Positions 28,488 to 38,114 are shown, numbered from the stretch's first letter. The stretch is 64,000 bases of DNA from Alistipes sp. (GCA_017623115.1 JAGAPT010000022.1:1-64000); one strand, 5' to 3'. Made by a program: numbers and translations. Notes: a model not told the origin generated them from the letters alone.

Positions 28488-29897
28488 CTATCGTACCCAG
28501 TATTTATTTTCAAAGGCTCCGTCACGGAATTCGGGGTCGATATAGACGTACATCCCCTGAATCTTCTCCGAGAGCCACTCATCGAAGATGCGCTCCTTCT
28601 TGGCATGCAGGGCCATCTCCTCGAGGCGCAGGTAATCCTCGGCCATCGATGCCTCGTGGGTCGGAATCACACGCAGCAGTTTGACAATCTTACCCAACTG
28701 GTTCTGCAAGATATCCTGCGTCAGGAATGACGACGAGATTTCGCCCTCTTTGAGGCGCACCAGGTGGTTGTAATCGTCAAGGGCGTTGAAGTGGGCAAAG
28801 TCCTCACGCAGGAACTTCGTTACCGTCAATTTGGCATCGAAGGCCTGATAACGCTCCAAAATATCGTGGTTCGACACGATACCGCCGTTCATCTTCGATA
28901 CCTTGTCGTCCGAGTGGTCAAGGGCCGCCTTCTCGAAGGTAATCGAGTCGGCACGAATCAGCGTAGCGAGGCTGTCGAGCATCGTCAGCGACTCAGTCAG
29001 TTCATCGGCCGTATACGACGGACGCAATAGGATGTGGCGGAAATGGTAGAGTTGACCATGCTTATCGAGCAGCTGGATGATGTGGAAGCCGTATTGCGAC
29101 TCCACGACCTCTGAAATCTGCCCCTCACGCAGTTGCTCGAGGGCGGCACCGAATGCGGGATCAAGGCTGGCGATGGGCGAAGGCTCCATCTCACCACCTC
29201 GCAGAGCCGTACCGGGGTCTTGCGAGTACATGCGAGCCAGATTCTCGAATTTGGCCTGTCCGTCAATCACGCGGGCACGCATCTCGACCAGACGCTCGCG
29301 TGTACGCTGCTTGGCCTCGGTCATCGACTTGGGATACTTCGTGATGTGGGCATAGACATACTGCTCGGCAATCATCGGCAGGCTATCCTTCGGAATCGAG
29401 TTGTAGTAGTGCTCGACCTCACCCGGGATGACCGAAATTTTGTTGACCACCTCGCTCTGCATCGACTGGGCATAGGCCTGCTCCTCCATCTGGCGATGCA
29501 GCATCTCACGGATGTTGAAGATGGCCATGTGGTGCTTCGCCTCGAGGGCCGGAATCGAACCCTCCTGGTCGATCATCATCTGCACCTGATCCTCGACACG
29601 CGAGAGAATCTCCGTCTCGCTCACCTGCACCGAGTCGATTTGACCTTGGTGGTAGAGCAGTTTACGGGTCATGAGTGCCTCCAACGCCTCGTTCATCGGG
29701 TCACGGTCGGAGGTATATCCCTCCTGACGGCGTTGCTCGACGAGTTGCGTGGCATAATCCTGCACCTCGGAGTAGAGGATTGACGAAGCACCCACGACGG
29801 CAATCACCTTATCGAGCATCACCTGTCGTTTCTGCGCAAAGAGAGCCGTCAGCACCAGTCCGGCTGCCAGCATCGTAAGAAGTCCCTTTTTCAACAT
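28488..29897 (-). CDS. SurA-type periplasmic peptidyl-prolyl isomerase/chaperone
   Basis: A 469-residue SurA-like chaperone. A signal MLKKGLLTMLAAGLVLTALFA is followed by the SurA N-terminal helices (VMLDKVIAVVGASSILYSEV). Two parvulin (PpiC) domains follow; the first includes QDPGTALRGGEMEPSPI and ESQYGFHIIQLLDK, the second DDKVSKMNGGIVSNHD. It escorts outer-membrane proteins across the periplasm. It sits between a second SurA-like lipoprotein gene and the OstA-like gene, an envelope-assembly operon conserved in Bacteroidetes. Confidence 0.92.
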   Translation of the reverse strand: MLKKGLLTMLAAGLVLTALFAQKRQVMLDKVIAVVGASSILYSEVQDYATQLVEQRRQEGYTSDRDPMNEALEALMTRKLLYHQGQIDSVQVSETEILSRVEDQVQMMIDQEGSIPALEAKHHMAIFNIREMLHRQMEEQAYAQSMQSEVVNKISVIPGEVEHYYNSIPKDSLPMIAEQYVYAHITKYPKSMTEAKQRTRERLVEMRARVIDGQAKFENLARMYSQDPGTALRGGEMEPSPIASLDPAFGAALEQLREGQISEVVESQYGFHIIQLLDKHGQLYHFRHILLRPSYTADELTESLTMLDSLATLIRADSITFEKAALDHSDDKVSKMNGGIVSNHDILERYQAFDAKLTVTKFLREDFAHFNALDDYNHLVRLKEGEISSSFLTQDILQNQLGKIVKLLRVIPTHEASMAEDYLRLEEMALHAKKERIFDEWLSEKIQGMYVYIDPEFRDGAFENKYWVR

Positions 29898-29922
29898 ATC
29901 TTTCGTTTCGTTTTCTTATTGC

Positions 29923-30819
29923 TTAATTGGTATCGGAGTCCGCATCGGCCGACTCCTCCTCATACAGTCGGATACCACCGGTGGCCATCGACTGTTCGTA
30001 GAGCGCCTGCTCGTGGTCACGCACCACCTGCTGCTGTCGCTGGTTGAAGAGCACACGACGTATCGTCGAGCGCAGTTGCTCCAGCGGCACGGCATCTCCC
30101 GCCCGACGCACGGCATCGATGAAGAAGTAGTAGTGGTAGTGCTGGTCAACCATCTCCTGTACCCCTTGCTTGGTGAGCAGCGACGTATAACTCTGCGAGC
30201 GCACCGTTGGCAGCAGGCTCAGGAAATCGGCATAATCGATCCAGCTATCCGCATAGTCGTTCATCTCAAACTCATTTTTCAGGCAGATATCCCGAAAATC
30301 CTGCATCCGTGCCTCGCTCTTGGCCACCAACAACTCTTTCAGGCGTCGTGTCTGACGATACCCCTTTGGCACCCGCACCACGCGACCTTTGACAATCGTG
30401 CGGTCGAGTTTGAAGTCGGAGGCATGCTCGACATAATAGGCGGCAATCTCCTCCTCGGTAAAGGTGGTATCTACTAGGCGATCGACATAGAACTGATCCA
30501 ATTTGCGAATCAGGAGCGACTGACGATACTCCTCGACCATGCGGTCGATATCGGCCACCGACGAGGAGAAGAGCTGCTCGGCCTCCATGAGTTTGAGTTG
30601 TTTGCGCACCCAGCGGTCGACATAGACCTTTGCATAGGCCGCACTATCTGCCGACGAAAGCCCCTCGGGCAGCGATTGCGCCACATCGTGCAGTGCCAAC
30701 TCCTTCTCCCCGACACGTGCCACGGGCTTCTCGCCCACAAAATAGCGAGGCAGTTCCCGACATCCCGCCAGGAACAGCACGGCCATGACCGTCATCACAT
30801 ATCGGCTGTATCTATGCAT
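29923..30819 (-). CDS. SurA_N-like lipoprotein, putative peptidyl-prolyl isomerase
   Basis: A 298-residue predicted lipoprotein: MHRYSRYVMTVMAVLFLAGC ends at a lipobox cysteine. The body has an N-terminal helix bundle of the SurA/PrsA kind (VARVGEKELALHDVAQSLPE, VDRWVRKQLKLMEAE) and a C-terminal part with EMVDQHYHYYFFIDAV and RRVLFNQRQQQVVRDHEQAL. No full parvulin active site is evident, so a chaperone role is more likely than catalysis. ATG 30819 was chosen at the signal peptide; the open frame upstream is the antisense of the neighbouring gene. It is the first gene of the envelope operon. Confidence 0.8.
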   Translation of the reverse strand: MHRYSRYVMTVMAVLFLAGCRELPRYFVGEKPVARVGEKELALHDVAQSLPEGLSSADSAAYAKVYVDRWVRKQLKLMEAEQLFSSSVADIDRMVEEYRQSLLIRKLDQFYVDRLVDTTFTEEEIAAYYVEHASDFKLDRTIVKGRVVRVPKGYRQTRRLKELLVAKSEARMQDFRDICLKNEFEMNDYADSWIDYADFLSLLPTVRSQSYTSLLTKQGVQEMVDQHYHYYFFIDAVRRAGDAVPLEQLRSTIRRVLFNQRQQQVVRDHEQALYEQSMATGGIRLYEEESADADSDTN

Positions 30820-30877
30820 AATTAACGGGCAAAGATAGGCATTTTTCCGTGAAATAACGACACGCGCGGGCGGTTTA

Positions 30878-31747
30878 TTACATCGAACCCTCATTTTTAT
30901 CGCTTGAAGCCTGCATAGGAGCCTTGCGAGGCACCATCTGCCACAGCGACCAAACCGACCAGGCAAACAAGCAGAGTGTCGCTCCATAGAAGAGCAAATA
31001 GAGCCATCGTTCGCCACCAAAGAGTTCCGAAAAACGCATCTCGCTACACCCTGCCACGATGAGCAGATAGGCCAGCGCATTGTTCGCGGCATGGAGCAGA
31101 ATCGGAGCCCAGAGGGTACGGGTCATGGCATAGACCACCGCCAGCACCACCCCCATCACAAAGGCATTGATGACGGCCACCGGTTGCAGATGCAGGATGC
31201 CGAAAAAGAGTGAAGAGAAGAGGACTGCACGGGTCGTACCATAGCGTTCGCGCAGCGAGCCAAAGAGAAATCCGCGACAGATAAACTCCTCAAAGACAGG
31301 CGCAATAACCACCACTGCCACAATACTCCATAGGCCTCGTCCCACATCCTGATGCAGCATCGGCATCAGTTCATAGAGCGGCTCAAGCAGCACACCGGCC
31401 GTGCTCATCATCACGAAGGCCCAAAGGAGCAACATCGGGCGAAACCGTCGCCACGCAAGCCCCATCGATAGCCACTTTCCGCCCCGCACATAGCGATACC
31501 AGAGGAAGGCTCCCGCAGCGATTGCCAACGAGAGGAGAGTTGTCAGGGCCAAATAGCCGCCTCGAGCCTCGGGTGTCAGGTCGGCCAGTCCCTGCCCCGT
31601 AGCAAGCAGCACCAGCGAAGCGAAGAGCATCACGCCAATTTGGCTCACGAAAAAGATGCCGAGCAATGCCAGCACATCGAATGGCGTCGGGAATGGCACA
31701 CTCATTCGATTCGGTTCTTGGGTCGGGGTCGGATTCATTGCCTCCAT
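30878..31747 (-). CDS. CPBP family intramembrane glutamic endopeptidase
   Basis: A 289-residue integral membrane protein of the CAAX/CPBP (Abi) family with about eight helices. Motif 1 is [20 protein letters not shown] with the paired catalytic glutamates. Motif 2 is [13 protein letters not shown] with the conserved histidine, and motif 3 is HAANN. Members cleave within membranes or act in bacteriocin self-immunity. The target here is unknown. It diverges from parA with about 120 nt between. Confidence 0.88.
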   Translation of the reverse strand: MEAMNPTPTQEPNRMSVPFPTPFDVLALLGIFFVSQIGVMLFASLVLLATGQGLADLTPEARGGYLALTTLLSLAIAAGAFLWYRYVRGGKWLSMGLAWRRFRPMLLLWAFVMMSTAGVLLEPLYELMPMLHQDVGRGLWSIVAVVVIAPVFEEFICRGFLFGSLRERYGTTRAVLFSSLFFGILHLQPVAVINAFVMGVVLAVVYAMTRTLWAPILLHAANNALAYLLIVAGCSEMRFSELFGGERWLYLLFYGATLCLFAWSVWSLWQMVPRKAPMQASSDKNEGSM

Positions 31748-31825
31748 ATCGGTTCATCTTTGGTGGTTTACGCTTCAAAGGTACGCAAATTTCGGTTATC
31801 GTTATGGATTTTCGGAGAAATTATG

Positions 31826-31833
31826 TAATTTTG
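31826..31833 (+). promoter_or_regulatory. -7 element of the parAB operon
   Basis: TAATTTTG, a perfect TAnnTTTG, 38 nt before the parA ATG. No good -33 element was found. Confidence 0.55.
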
Positions 31834-31871
31834 TCCCGCATTGTGCACTAACGAATCGAAAAAAGGACTTT

Positions 31872-32633
31872 ATGGCAAAAGTAATCGCATTAGCCAACCA
31901 AAAAGGGGGTGTCGGAAAGACCACCACAGCCATCAACCTAGCCGCCTCGCTGGCGCTGCTCGGCAAGAAGGTATTGTTGCTCGATGCCGACCCACAGGCC
32001 AATGCGACCTCGGGTCTCGGTTTCGATATCAACCTCGAAGGCATCTACGAGTGCATCTCGGGTGAACGCCGTGCCGAGGAGGTGATTCTGCAAAGCGAGG
32101 ATATCAAAAAGTTGTGGATTCTGCCCTCGTCGATTGACCTCGTGGCAGCCGATACGGAGCTGGCCAAGCGCGACAACGCCCACCGCGTGATGAAGGAGAT
32201 TGTCGACAGCCTGCGTGACCGCTTCGACTACATCTTCATCGACTGCTCGCCTTCGCTCGGCTATACGACCCTCAACATCCTGACGGCCGCCGACTCGGTG
32301 CTCATTCCCGTGCAGTGCGAGTACCTCGCGTTGGAGGGTCTGTCGAAACTGCTGAACACGATTCGCAAAGTCAAATCGTCGCTCAACCCTGGGCTTGAAA
32401 TCGAGGGTTTTCTCCTCACGATGTACATGCGTAACCGCTTGAATAACCAGGTTGTTACCGAGGTGCGCAACCACTTCGGGCCACTGGCCTACGAGACGGT
32501 TATCCAGCGCAACATTCGCCTCGGCGAGGCTCCCTCACATGGCAAACCCGTCATGCTGTACGACGCCTCGGCAGCCGGTTCGGTCAGCTACCTGGCCCTG
32601 GCACGCGAATTCCTCAAACGTAATAAAAAATAA
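31872..32633 (+). CDS. parA: Chromosome-partitioning ATPase ParA/Soj
   Basis: A 253-residue ParA. The deviant Walker [21 protein letters not shown] (about residues 11-30) and [12 protein letters not shown] are intact, as is [17 protein letters not shown]. It drives segregation of the replication-origin region together with ParB, using ATP-dependent DNA binding. ATG 31872 directly precedes the first beta strand; the upstream open frame includes the promoter. It is first in an operon with parB, the DUF5683 gene and the lytic transglycosylase gene, with gaps of 15, 6 and 6 nt. Confidence 0.95.
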   Translation: MAKVIALANQKGGVGKTTTAINLAASLALLGKKVLLLDADPQANATSGLGFDINLEGIYECISGERRAEEVILQSEDIKKLWILPSSIDLVAADTELAKRDNAHRVMKEIVDSLRDRFDYIFIDCSPSLGYTTLNILTAADSVLIPVQCEYLALEGLSKLLNTIRKVKSSLNPGLEIEGFLLTMYMRNRLNNQVVTEVRNHFGPLAYETVIQRNIRLGEAPSHGKPVMLYDASAAGSVSYLALAREFLKRNKK

Positions 32634-32648
32634 ACACGCCATAACACC

Positions 32649-33527
32649 ATGAAACAACCGAAGGGATTAGGCCGCGGCCTGGATGCCATCTTTGGCACCG
32701 AAGGGCTCGACTTGAAGGCCAAGCCGATGAGCGAGATGACCGAGTTGGCCATCGAGAAGATTATCCCCAATCCGACCCAGCCCCGCACGGCCTTCGACGA
32801 GGAGGCACTCGACGAATTGGCCGATTCGATTCGCCAGTTGGGCATCATCCAGCCCATCACCGTGCGCCGCTCGGAGGAGGGACGCTACATCATCATCAGC
32901 GGTGAGCGTCGTTGGCGAGCCGCCCAACGTGCCGATCTGAAGGTCGTACCGGTCTACATCCGCGATGTCGACGACGAGAACCTGCACGCCATGGCGCTCG
33001 TCGAGAACATCCAACGCCAGGACCTCAACGCCATCGAAATCGCCCTCGGCATGAAGCGTCTGATCGAGGAGTGCAACCTCACGCAGGATGCCCTTTCGGA
33101 GAAGGTCGGTAAGAAGCGTTCGTCGGTAGCCAACTACCTGCGTCTGCTCAACCTCCCGAACGAGGTACAGTTGGCCCTCAAAGAGGGGCTTATCTCGATG
33201 GGCCACGCCAAGGCTATTGCCGGAGCCGCCGCCGAGGAGCAGTTGCGTGTGCTGAAAAAGTGCCTCAAGAAGTCGTTTTCGGTACGCCAGACCGAAGAGT
33301 TGGTGCGTGCGCTGGCCGAGAAGGCCGAGAAGGAGGCACGCACAGCCGACGAGGAGGAGTATCCCGAAAGTTATACCCGTCTGGTTGAGCAACTCGAGCG
33401 ACTTTTCACCTCGGAGATTGCCATCAAACGAGGCAAGAACGGAGGTGGTAAAATCACCATCGGCTTTACCGATGACGCCCAAATCGAACAAATCATCGAG
33501 CGATTGAACAGCAACCAACGCGCCTAA
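32649..33527 (+). CDS. parB: Chromosome-partitioning protein ParB/Spo0J
   Basis: A 292-residue ParB. The N-terminal KGLGRGLDAIFG stretch, the ParB/Srx CTP-binding domain with ITVRRSEEGRYIIISGERRW and ALVENIQRQDLNAIEIA, the HTH KVGKKRSSVANYLRLLNLP and a C-terminal dimerisation region are all present. It loads onto parS sites, spreads along DNA and recruits ParA and SMC. A CACGTG-centred 14-bp palindrome inside the downstream transglycosylase gene is a weak parS candidate. Confidence 0.95.
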   Translation: MKQPKGLGRGLDAIFGTEGLDLKAKPMSEMTELAIEKIIPNPTQPRTAFDEEALDELADSIRQLGIIQPITVRRSEEGRYIIISGERRWRAAQRADLKVVPVYIRDVDDENLHAMALVENIQRQDLNAIEIALGMKRLIEECNLTQDALSEKVGKKRSSVANYLRLLNLPNEVQLALKEGLISMGHAKAIAGAAAEEQLRVLKKCLKKSFSVRQTEELVRALAEKAEKEARTADEEEYPESYTRLVEQLERLFTSEIAIKRGKNGGGKITIGFTDDAQIEQIIERLNSNQRA

Positions 33528-33533
33528 TACGGA

Positions 33534-34709
33534 ATGAGACTTCTGCGACCGACCTATCTGGCCACCCTGCTGGTGGCACTCTGCACCTTGTGGCAGGCCG
33601 AGGCACAACAGATACGCATGCCCCGCGGTAAGCGTAGCATCGTGCGTGGCGGCATGTTCCAACAGGCCGACTCGGTGCGTGTCAAGGCCGATTCGCTTCA
33701 GTTGGCAGCCTTCACCGCCGAAGCCGACTCGCTCTTTGCAGCCGATTTCGCAGCCGACTCGTTGCTCCTCACCGAACATCGTACCGACGACCTGCATACG
33801 CTCGACTCGATTGCCATGGCCGAATTTCTCACCGGAGGAGTCCGTCGCGACTCAACCCGCAAGATTTTTCACAAAGGATGGCTCATGAGCGATTCGATGG
33901 GGCTCTCGAAGGTGTGTTGGATGTCGGCCCTGCTGCCCGGCTACGGACAAATCTACAACAAGGAGTATTGGAAACTGCCTATCCTCTACACCACGCTGGC
34001 CGGTGGTTTAGCCCTCTACCTCCACGAAAACAAGGTCTACAAACCGCTCAAGCAGCAGTACGACGCCATGACCGACGTGAGCATGGAGCGCACGCCCGAA
34101 CTCGATGCCCTGCAGACGAAGATGATTCGCAGCAACACGAAACGCCAAATCTACCTCGGTGTAACGCTCGCTTCGTACATCTACTTCATCGGTGATGCGG
34201 CGGTGAACTACGCCACGAACGATGTTTCGAGCGTCAAAAAGGCGACGACCCTCGCCTGCATCTGCCCGGGAGCCGGCCAGGTCTACAACCGCAGCTATTG
34301 GAAGGTTCCCTTTGTTTTGGGAGGCTTTGCCACGCTCGCCTATTGCATCGACTGGAACAACCGTGGCTACCAACGCTTCAAGAAGGCCTATGGCCTGCTG
34401 GCCGACTACGAACAACACCCCGAGAACTATCCCGACGGGCCGACCGACGAGTTCCATGGACGCTACTCTTCGACCTTCATTCGTAACCTGCGCAACAACT
34501 ATCGTCGCAACCGTGACCTCTGTATCATCCTGACCGGTGCGATGTATGTTTTGCAGATTGTCGATGCGCATGTCGATGCCCACCTGAAAGATTACGACGT
34601 CTCGGACGACCTCTCGATGCATATCGAGCCGATGCTTAATTACACCTATGTGCCGACGGCCGGAAACCATCGTCCCATCGTCGGTTTCAACATGAGTTTG
34701 AATTTCTAA
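33534..34709 (+). CDS. DUF5683 domain protein
   Basis: A 391-residue protein with a signal peptide (MRLLRPTYLATLLVALCTLW) and the DUF5683 domain. That domain has two similar segments: ALLPGYGQIYNKEYWKLPI and ICPGAGQVYNRSYWKVPF, each followed by a hydrophobic helix. The first 100 residues after the signal are Ser/Asp/Ala-rich and likely disordered. The function is unknown, but the gene is regularly found between parB and a lytic transglycosylase in Bacteroidetes, which suggests a link to envelope or cell-division events. Confidence 0.85.
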   Translation: MRLLRPTYLATLLVALCTLWQAEAQQIRMPRGKRSIVRGGMFQQADSVRVKADSLQLAAFTAEADSLFAADFAADSLLLTEHRTDDLHTLDSIAMAEFLTGGVRRDSTRKIFHKGWLMSDSMGLSKVCWMSALLPGYGQIYNKEYWKLPILYTTLAGGLALYLHENKVYKPLKQQYDAMTDVSMERTPELDALQTKMIRSNTKRQIYLGVTLASYIYFIGDAAVNYATNDVSSVKKATTLACICPGAGQVYNRSYWKVPFVLGGFATLAYCIDWNNRGYQRFKKAYGLLADYEQHPENYPDGPTDEFHGRYSSTFIRNLRNNYRRNRDLCIILTGAMYVLQIVDAHVDAHLKDYDVSDDLSMHIEPMLNYTYVPTAGNHRPIVGFNMSLNF

Positions 34710-34715
34710 TCCACG

Positions 34716-36119
34716 ATGAAAAAAACGCTCTTTCTACTCCTGATACTCGCCCTCACGACCGACACGTTGCTGGCTGCCGACGGGCTGTTCAACCGCAAGA
34801 AACCCCGCAAACGCAAGAAGGCTCGCACCGAGCAGGTCGAGCAAGCCCAACCGCAAGAGGCTCCACAGAGCACTCCCGTCGCAACGGAACCCACTTCACC
34901 GGAGGCTCCTGCCGAAATCAAGCCCCAACCGGTCAACGATATCACGCTGAACTTCACCCCCGCCCAGGCCGACTCGCTCGTTGCTGCCTGGAGCGAATAT
35001 CGTCGTGAAGTGCGCTACGAGGAGTTCTTCAACCCCTTCCTGGTGGCCGACACGCTACTGATTGAAGGCACCGACTCGCTGGCCAATGCCCAGAAAGATG
35101 CCCTCTACGCGCAGCGTCTGCTCAACCTCGCATCGCCCATCCCGATGCCCTACAACTATTTGGTACGCAGCCGCATCACGAGTTATGTCGAGAAACATCC
35201 TGCTACCATTGCCCGTGTCTTGGGATTAGCACGGCTCTACTTCCCTTTCATCGAGGATGAGTTGCTCAAAGCCGGCATCCCCATCGAGTTACGCGCCCTG
35301 CCCATCATCGAGTCTGCGCTGCAGACCGGTGCCGTATCACGCGCCGGAGCCGTGGGTCTGTGGCAGTTCATGCCCTCGACGGGCAAGAGCTATGGCCTCG
35401 AAATCAACTCGCTCGTTGACGAGCGTCGGGACCCCATCGCCTCAACCCGTGCCGCCTGCCTCTTTTTGAAAGAGTTGCACCGCATCTTCGGCGATTGGAC
35501 CCTGGCCATTGCCGCCTATAACTGCGGTCCGGGCAACGTCAATAAGGCTATCGCCCGCTCGGGAGGGAAGACCTTCTGGGATATCTACTACTACCTTCCC
35601 TCCGAGACCCGAGGCTATGTACCGGCCTTCATCGGTGCTACCTACGCCTTCAACTACCATCGTCAGCACAATATCGAGCCCATCGAGGCTCCGATTCCGC
35701 TGGCGGTCGATACGATTCGCATCAACCGCATCACCCACCTGCAACAAATCAGTTCGACCCTGGATATCGACATCGAGGTGTTGCGTGCGCTGAATCCGCA
35801 ATACCGCCTGGATATCATTCCCGCCACCACGAAACCTTATACACTGGTGCTCCCCCAGCGTCACGTGACGCAGTACATCGAGCGTGAGGCGGAGATTATG
35901 GGGAAGGATTCGCTCTACCTGAAGGAGTATATCAACCCCTCGAACATCGACAAGAAACGCATGGAGCAGGCCGTCACCATCTATCGCATCAAGCGTGGCG
36001 ACACGTTGGGTGGCATTGCACGTCGTCATGGCGTCACGGTCAAGCAGTTGATGCGCTGGAACGGCATCAAGAATGCAGCTCGCATCCGGGAGGGGCAACG
36101 TCTGCGCATCGAACGCTAA
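34716..36119 (+). CDS. MltD-like lytic transglycosylase with LysM
   Basis: A 467-residue secreted peptidoglycan lytic transglycosylase. A signal peptide is followed by a basic/Pro-rich linker. The SLT domain (about residues 160-330) has the catalytic glutamate in LRALPIIESALQTGAVSRAG, then GLWQFMPSTGKSYGLEINS and AIAAYNCGPGNVNKAI. A C-terminal LysM (IYRIKRGDTLGGIARRHGVT) binds glycan. A second LysM-like segment may lie at about 340-390. It cleaves the MurNAc-GlcNAc bond. Fourth gene of the par operon. Confidence 0.9.
   Translation: MKKTLFLLLILALTTDTLLAADGLFNRKKPRKRKKARTEQVEQAQPQEAPQSTPVATEPTSPEAPAEIKPQPVNDITLNFTPAQADSLVAAWSEYRREVRYEEFFNPFLVADTLLIEGTDSLANAQKDALYAQRLLNLASPIPMPYNYLVRSRITSYVEKHPATIARVLGLARLYFPFIEDELLKAGIPIELRALPIIESALQTGAVSRAGAVGLWQFMPSTGKSYGLEINSLVDERRDPIASTRAACLFLKELHRIFGDWTLAIAAYNCGPGNVNKAIARSGGKTFWDIYYYLPSETRGYVPAFIGATYAFNYHRQHNIEPIEAPIPLAVDTIRINRITHLQQISSTLDIDIEVLRALNPQYRLDIIPATTKPYTLVLPQRHVTQYIEREAEIMGKDSLYLKEYINPSNIDKKRMEQAVTIYRIKRGDTLGGIARRHGVTVKQLMRWNGIKNAARIREGQRLRIER
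35858..35871. promoter_or_regulatory. Possible parS-like palindrome
   Basis: GCGTCACGTGACGC, a perfect 14-bp palindrome with the CACGTG core shared by parS sites, inside the transglycosylase gene and about 2.4 kb from the end of parB. It matches the common parS consensus at only 10 of 14 positions, so it may be chance. Confidence 0.2.
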
Positions 36120-36123
36120 TCGC

Positions 36124-37482
36124 ATGTATATCGACCACGATACGATTATTGCTCCGGCGACCGCCTCGGGAGGTGCCTTGACGGTCATCCGTCTCGCCGG
36201 AGAACGAGCCGTGGAGATTGCCGACCACCTCTTCCGGGGTCGCCATCCGATGGCCGAGACCCGAAGCCATACAGCTCATTTCGGTACGATTTGCGATGGC
36301 GAGCGAGTGGTCGACGAGGTCGTTGCAACGCTCTTTCGAGCCCCCCACTCCTATACAGGGGAGGATACGGTCGAATTCTCGTGCCACGGCTCCTCCTACA
36401 TCACCGCTGAAGTCTTACGTCTGGCCCTCGAGGCCGGAGCCCGCATGGCCGAACCCGGAGAGTTCACGCGTCGTGCCTATTTGGCCGGCCGATTGGACCT
36501 CTCACAAGCCGAAGCCGTCGCTGACCTCATCGCCTCCTCCTCCCGTGCCGCCCATACGCTCGCCTCGCACCAGATGCGTGGCGGCTACTCATCGGCACTC
36601 GACCACCTGCGTGAAGAGTTGCTGCAACTCACTGCGCTGCTGGAGCTGGAACTTGATTTTTCGGAGGAGGATGTCGAATTTGCCGACCGTGCGCAGTTAG
36701 ACGCAACGATGGCGGCCATCGCTTGCGAGGTGGCACGCCTGCGAAGTTCGTTTGCGCTGGGTAATGCCATCAAGGAGGGTGTTGCCGTAGCGATTGTCGG
36801 TGCCCCGAATGTCGGAAAATCGACCTTGCTGAATCGCCTGCTCAACGAGGAGCGGGCGATGGTTTCGGAGATTGCCGGCACGACCCGCGATGTGATTGAG
36901 GAGCAACTGACCATCGACGGGGTGCGCTTCCGCATCCTCGATACAGCCGGCATACGCACGACCGACGATAGGCTCGAGCAGATGGGTATCGAACGTACCC
37001 GCCAAAGCATCGAGCGGGCACAAATCGTCATCTGGATGGTCGATGCCACTGCCCTTGACACCACGCAACCGCTTCCTGTGCCCGACTTCATCCTTCGCCC
37101 TGAGCAGCGACTGCTGTCGGTTATCAATAAAGCGGATTTGTATCCTCACTTGGTGCTCCCCGAACCGTTCCTATCCATTTCGGCTTACACGGGTTGTGGC
37201 ATTGAGGCGTTGCGCCGAGCGCTCCGCGCAGCCGTTCCGACCGAGGCGTTGGAGGAGGGGGCAGCCATCGTCTCCTCGGCCCGCCACTACGAAGCTCTCA
37301 CCATCGCTACCGAAGCCCTGCAACGTGCCCGCCACGGGTTGCAGGAGGGGCTTCCGACCGACTTGTTGAGCGAGGAGATTCGTGCCGTCATTGTTGCCAT
37401 CGGCTCGATTACAGGCCGTGGCGTGATTCTCCCCGATGAGGTGCTCCAAACCTTATTCAGCCACTTCTGCATCGGCAAGTAG
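36124..37482 (+). CDS. mnmE: tRNA modification GTPase MnmE
   Basis: A 452-residue GTPase that, with MnmG, makes cmnm5U at the tRNA wobble position. The N-terminal folate-binding domain includes HGSSYITAEVLRLALEAGAR and AEPGEFTRRAYLAGRLDLSQ. The inserted G domain has GAPNVGKSTLLNRL, the switch EIAGTTRDVIEE and DTAGIR. The C-terminal CIGK carries the conserved cysteine. ATG 36124 was chosen at the first domain strand. It follows the transglycosylase stop by 4 nt. It is the last core gene before the accessory segment. Confidence 0.95.
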   Translation: MYIDHDTIIAPATASGGALTVIRLAGERAVEIADHLFRGRHPMAETRSHTAHFGTICDGERVVDEVVATLFRAPHSYTGEDTVEFSCHGSSYITAEVLRLALEAGARMAEPGEFTRRAYLAGRLDLSQAEAVADLIASSSRAAHTLASHQMRGGYSSALDHLREELLQLTALLELELDFSEEDVEFADRAQLDATMAAIACEVARLRSSFALGNAIKEGVAVAIVGAPNVGKSTLLNRLLNEERAMVSEIAGTTRDVIEEQLTIDGVRFRILDTAGIRTTDDRLEQMGIERTRQSIERAQIVIWMVDATALDTTQPLPVPDFILRPEQRLLSVINKADLYPHLVLPEPFLSISAYTGCGIEALRRALRAAVPTEALEEGAAIVSSARHYEALTIATEALQRARHGLQEGLPTDLLSEEIRAVIVAIGSITGRGVILPDEVLQTLFSHFCIGK

Positions 37483-37665
37483 AATTGCATACTAACGATA
37501 AACGATGATATATCATTTTGCCAAAAGGTGCTCACTTTGAGTGCTTTTTTGTGTTTAGTGATTAAGTCGTTTATCACTGTTTATCATCGTTACGCAATAT
37601 TTCTTCGCCCTATTTCACCCTCATCCAAAAAATCGGAGTTGCAAGTCTTAATAAATTATTGCTGC

Positions 37666-37734
37666 ATAATAGTTGCAAATTAAACTATTATCACCCTATT
37701 TGTTCCATAATAGTTGTAAATAGAACTGTTATGG
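37666..37734. repeat. Two related palindromes, 41 bp apart
   Basis: Palindrome 1 is ATAATAGTT, 8 nt, AACTATTAT (37666-37691). Palindrome 2 is CCATAATAGTT, 8 nt, AACTGTTATGG (37705-37734), with one mismatch between arms. Spacers are similar (GCAAATTA and GTAAATAG). Centres are 41 bp apart, about four helical turns, so a dimeric regulator or recombinase could bind both on one DNA face. Confidence 0.8.
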
Positions 37735-38001
37735 TAAAATTTAGAGCATTCTGCAATCCAAGACAAATCGATGCAATTCGGATTTTTCTTTTATAAAAAT
37801 AAGGGTCGCCCCCCGAAGGACTGCCCTCTACAGGAAGTGCACAGCAAAGATTCTTGTAATACGCAGTCTATCAATGTGGTACAATAATTGGAAGTGAAAC
37901 TATTTTGCAAACAAACCCGTTTATCGCTTTTCTGAACAGAAGTTCAGGAATAAAACGAGGACAACCACACAATACCTATAATATCATCATAACCGGTACC
38001 A

Positions 38002-38028
38002 AGCAGAGGCAACACCTCTGCTTTTTTT
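38002..38028 (+). terminator. Hairpin terminator without an obvious gene
   Basis: An 8-bp stem AGCAGAGG/CCTCTGCT with loop CAACA and a T run. No intact gene reads into it from the left, so it may belong to a lost gene or a small RNA starting near the palindromes. Confidence 0.7.
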
Positions 38029-38059
38029 GTGTCGTTGTCCGAGTTTCGGGCGGATGTTC

Positions 38060-38080
38060 CTATACTTTTAATGAGGCGAC
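38060..38080. repeat. Left copy of an imperfect 21-bp direct repeat
   Basis: CTATACTT, two variable bases, AATGA, one variable base, GCGAC. The right copy is at 39367-39387 with 18 of 21 bases identical. The pair brackets the Mrr-like gene and could be a degenerate attachment or target-site duplication. Confidence 0.45.
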
Positions 38081-38114
38081 AATGAATATAATTATAGCAA
38101 GCACAAAATTTGTA

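Larger units (their letters stand above)
37483..38114. other. Intergenic region with two phased palindromes and a terminator
   Basis: 632 bp of AT-rich DNA between mnmE and the minus-strand Mrr-like gene. It has no supportable gene. It holds a weak hairpin after mnmE (37522-37552), direct/inverted AACGATAAAC-type motifs near 37495 and 37590, two long palindromes at 37666-37734, a hairpin terminator at 38002-38028, and one copy of an imperfect repeat at 38060-38080. It looks like the edge of an old insertion. Confidence 0.6.

Noticed and set aside
37522..37552. Terminator after mnmE
   Set aside because: The stem needs an asymmetric bulge and has only four core pairs, so it was not listed as a terminator.
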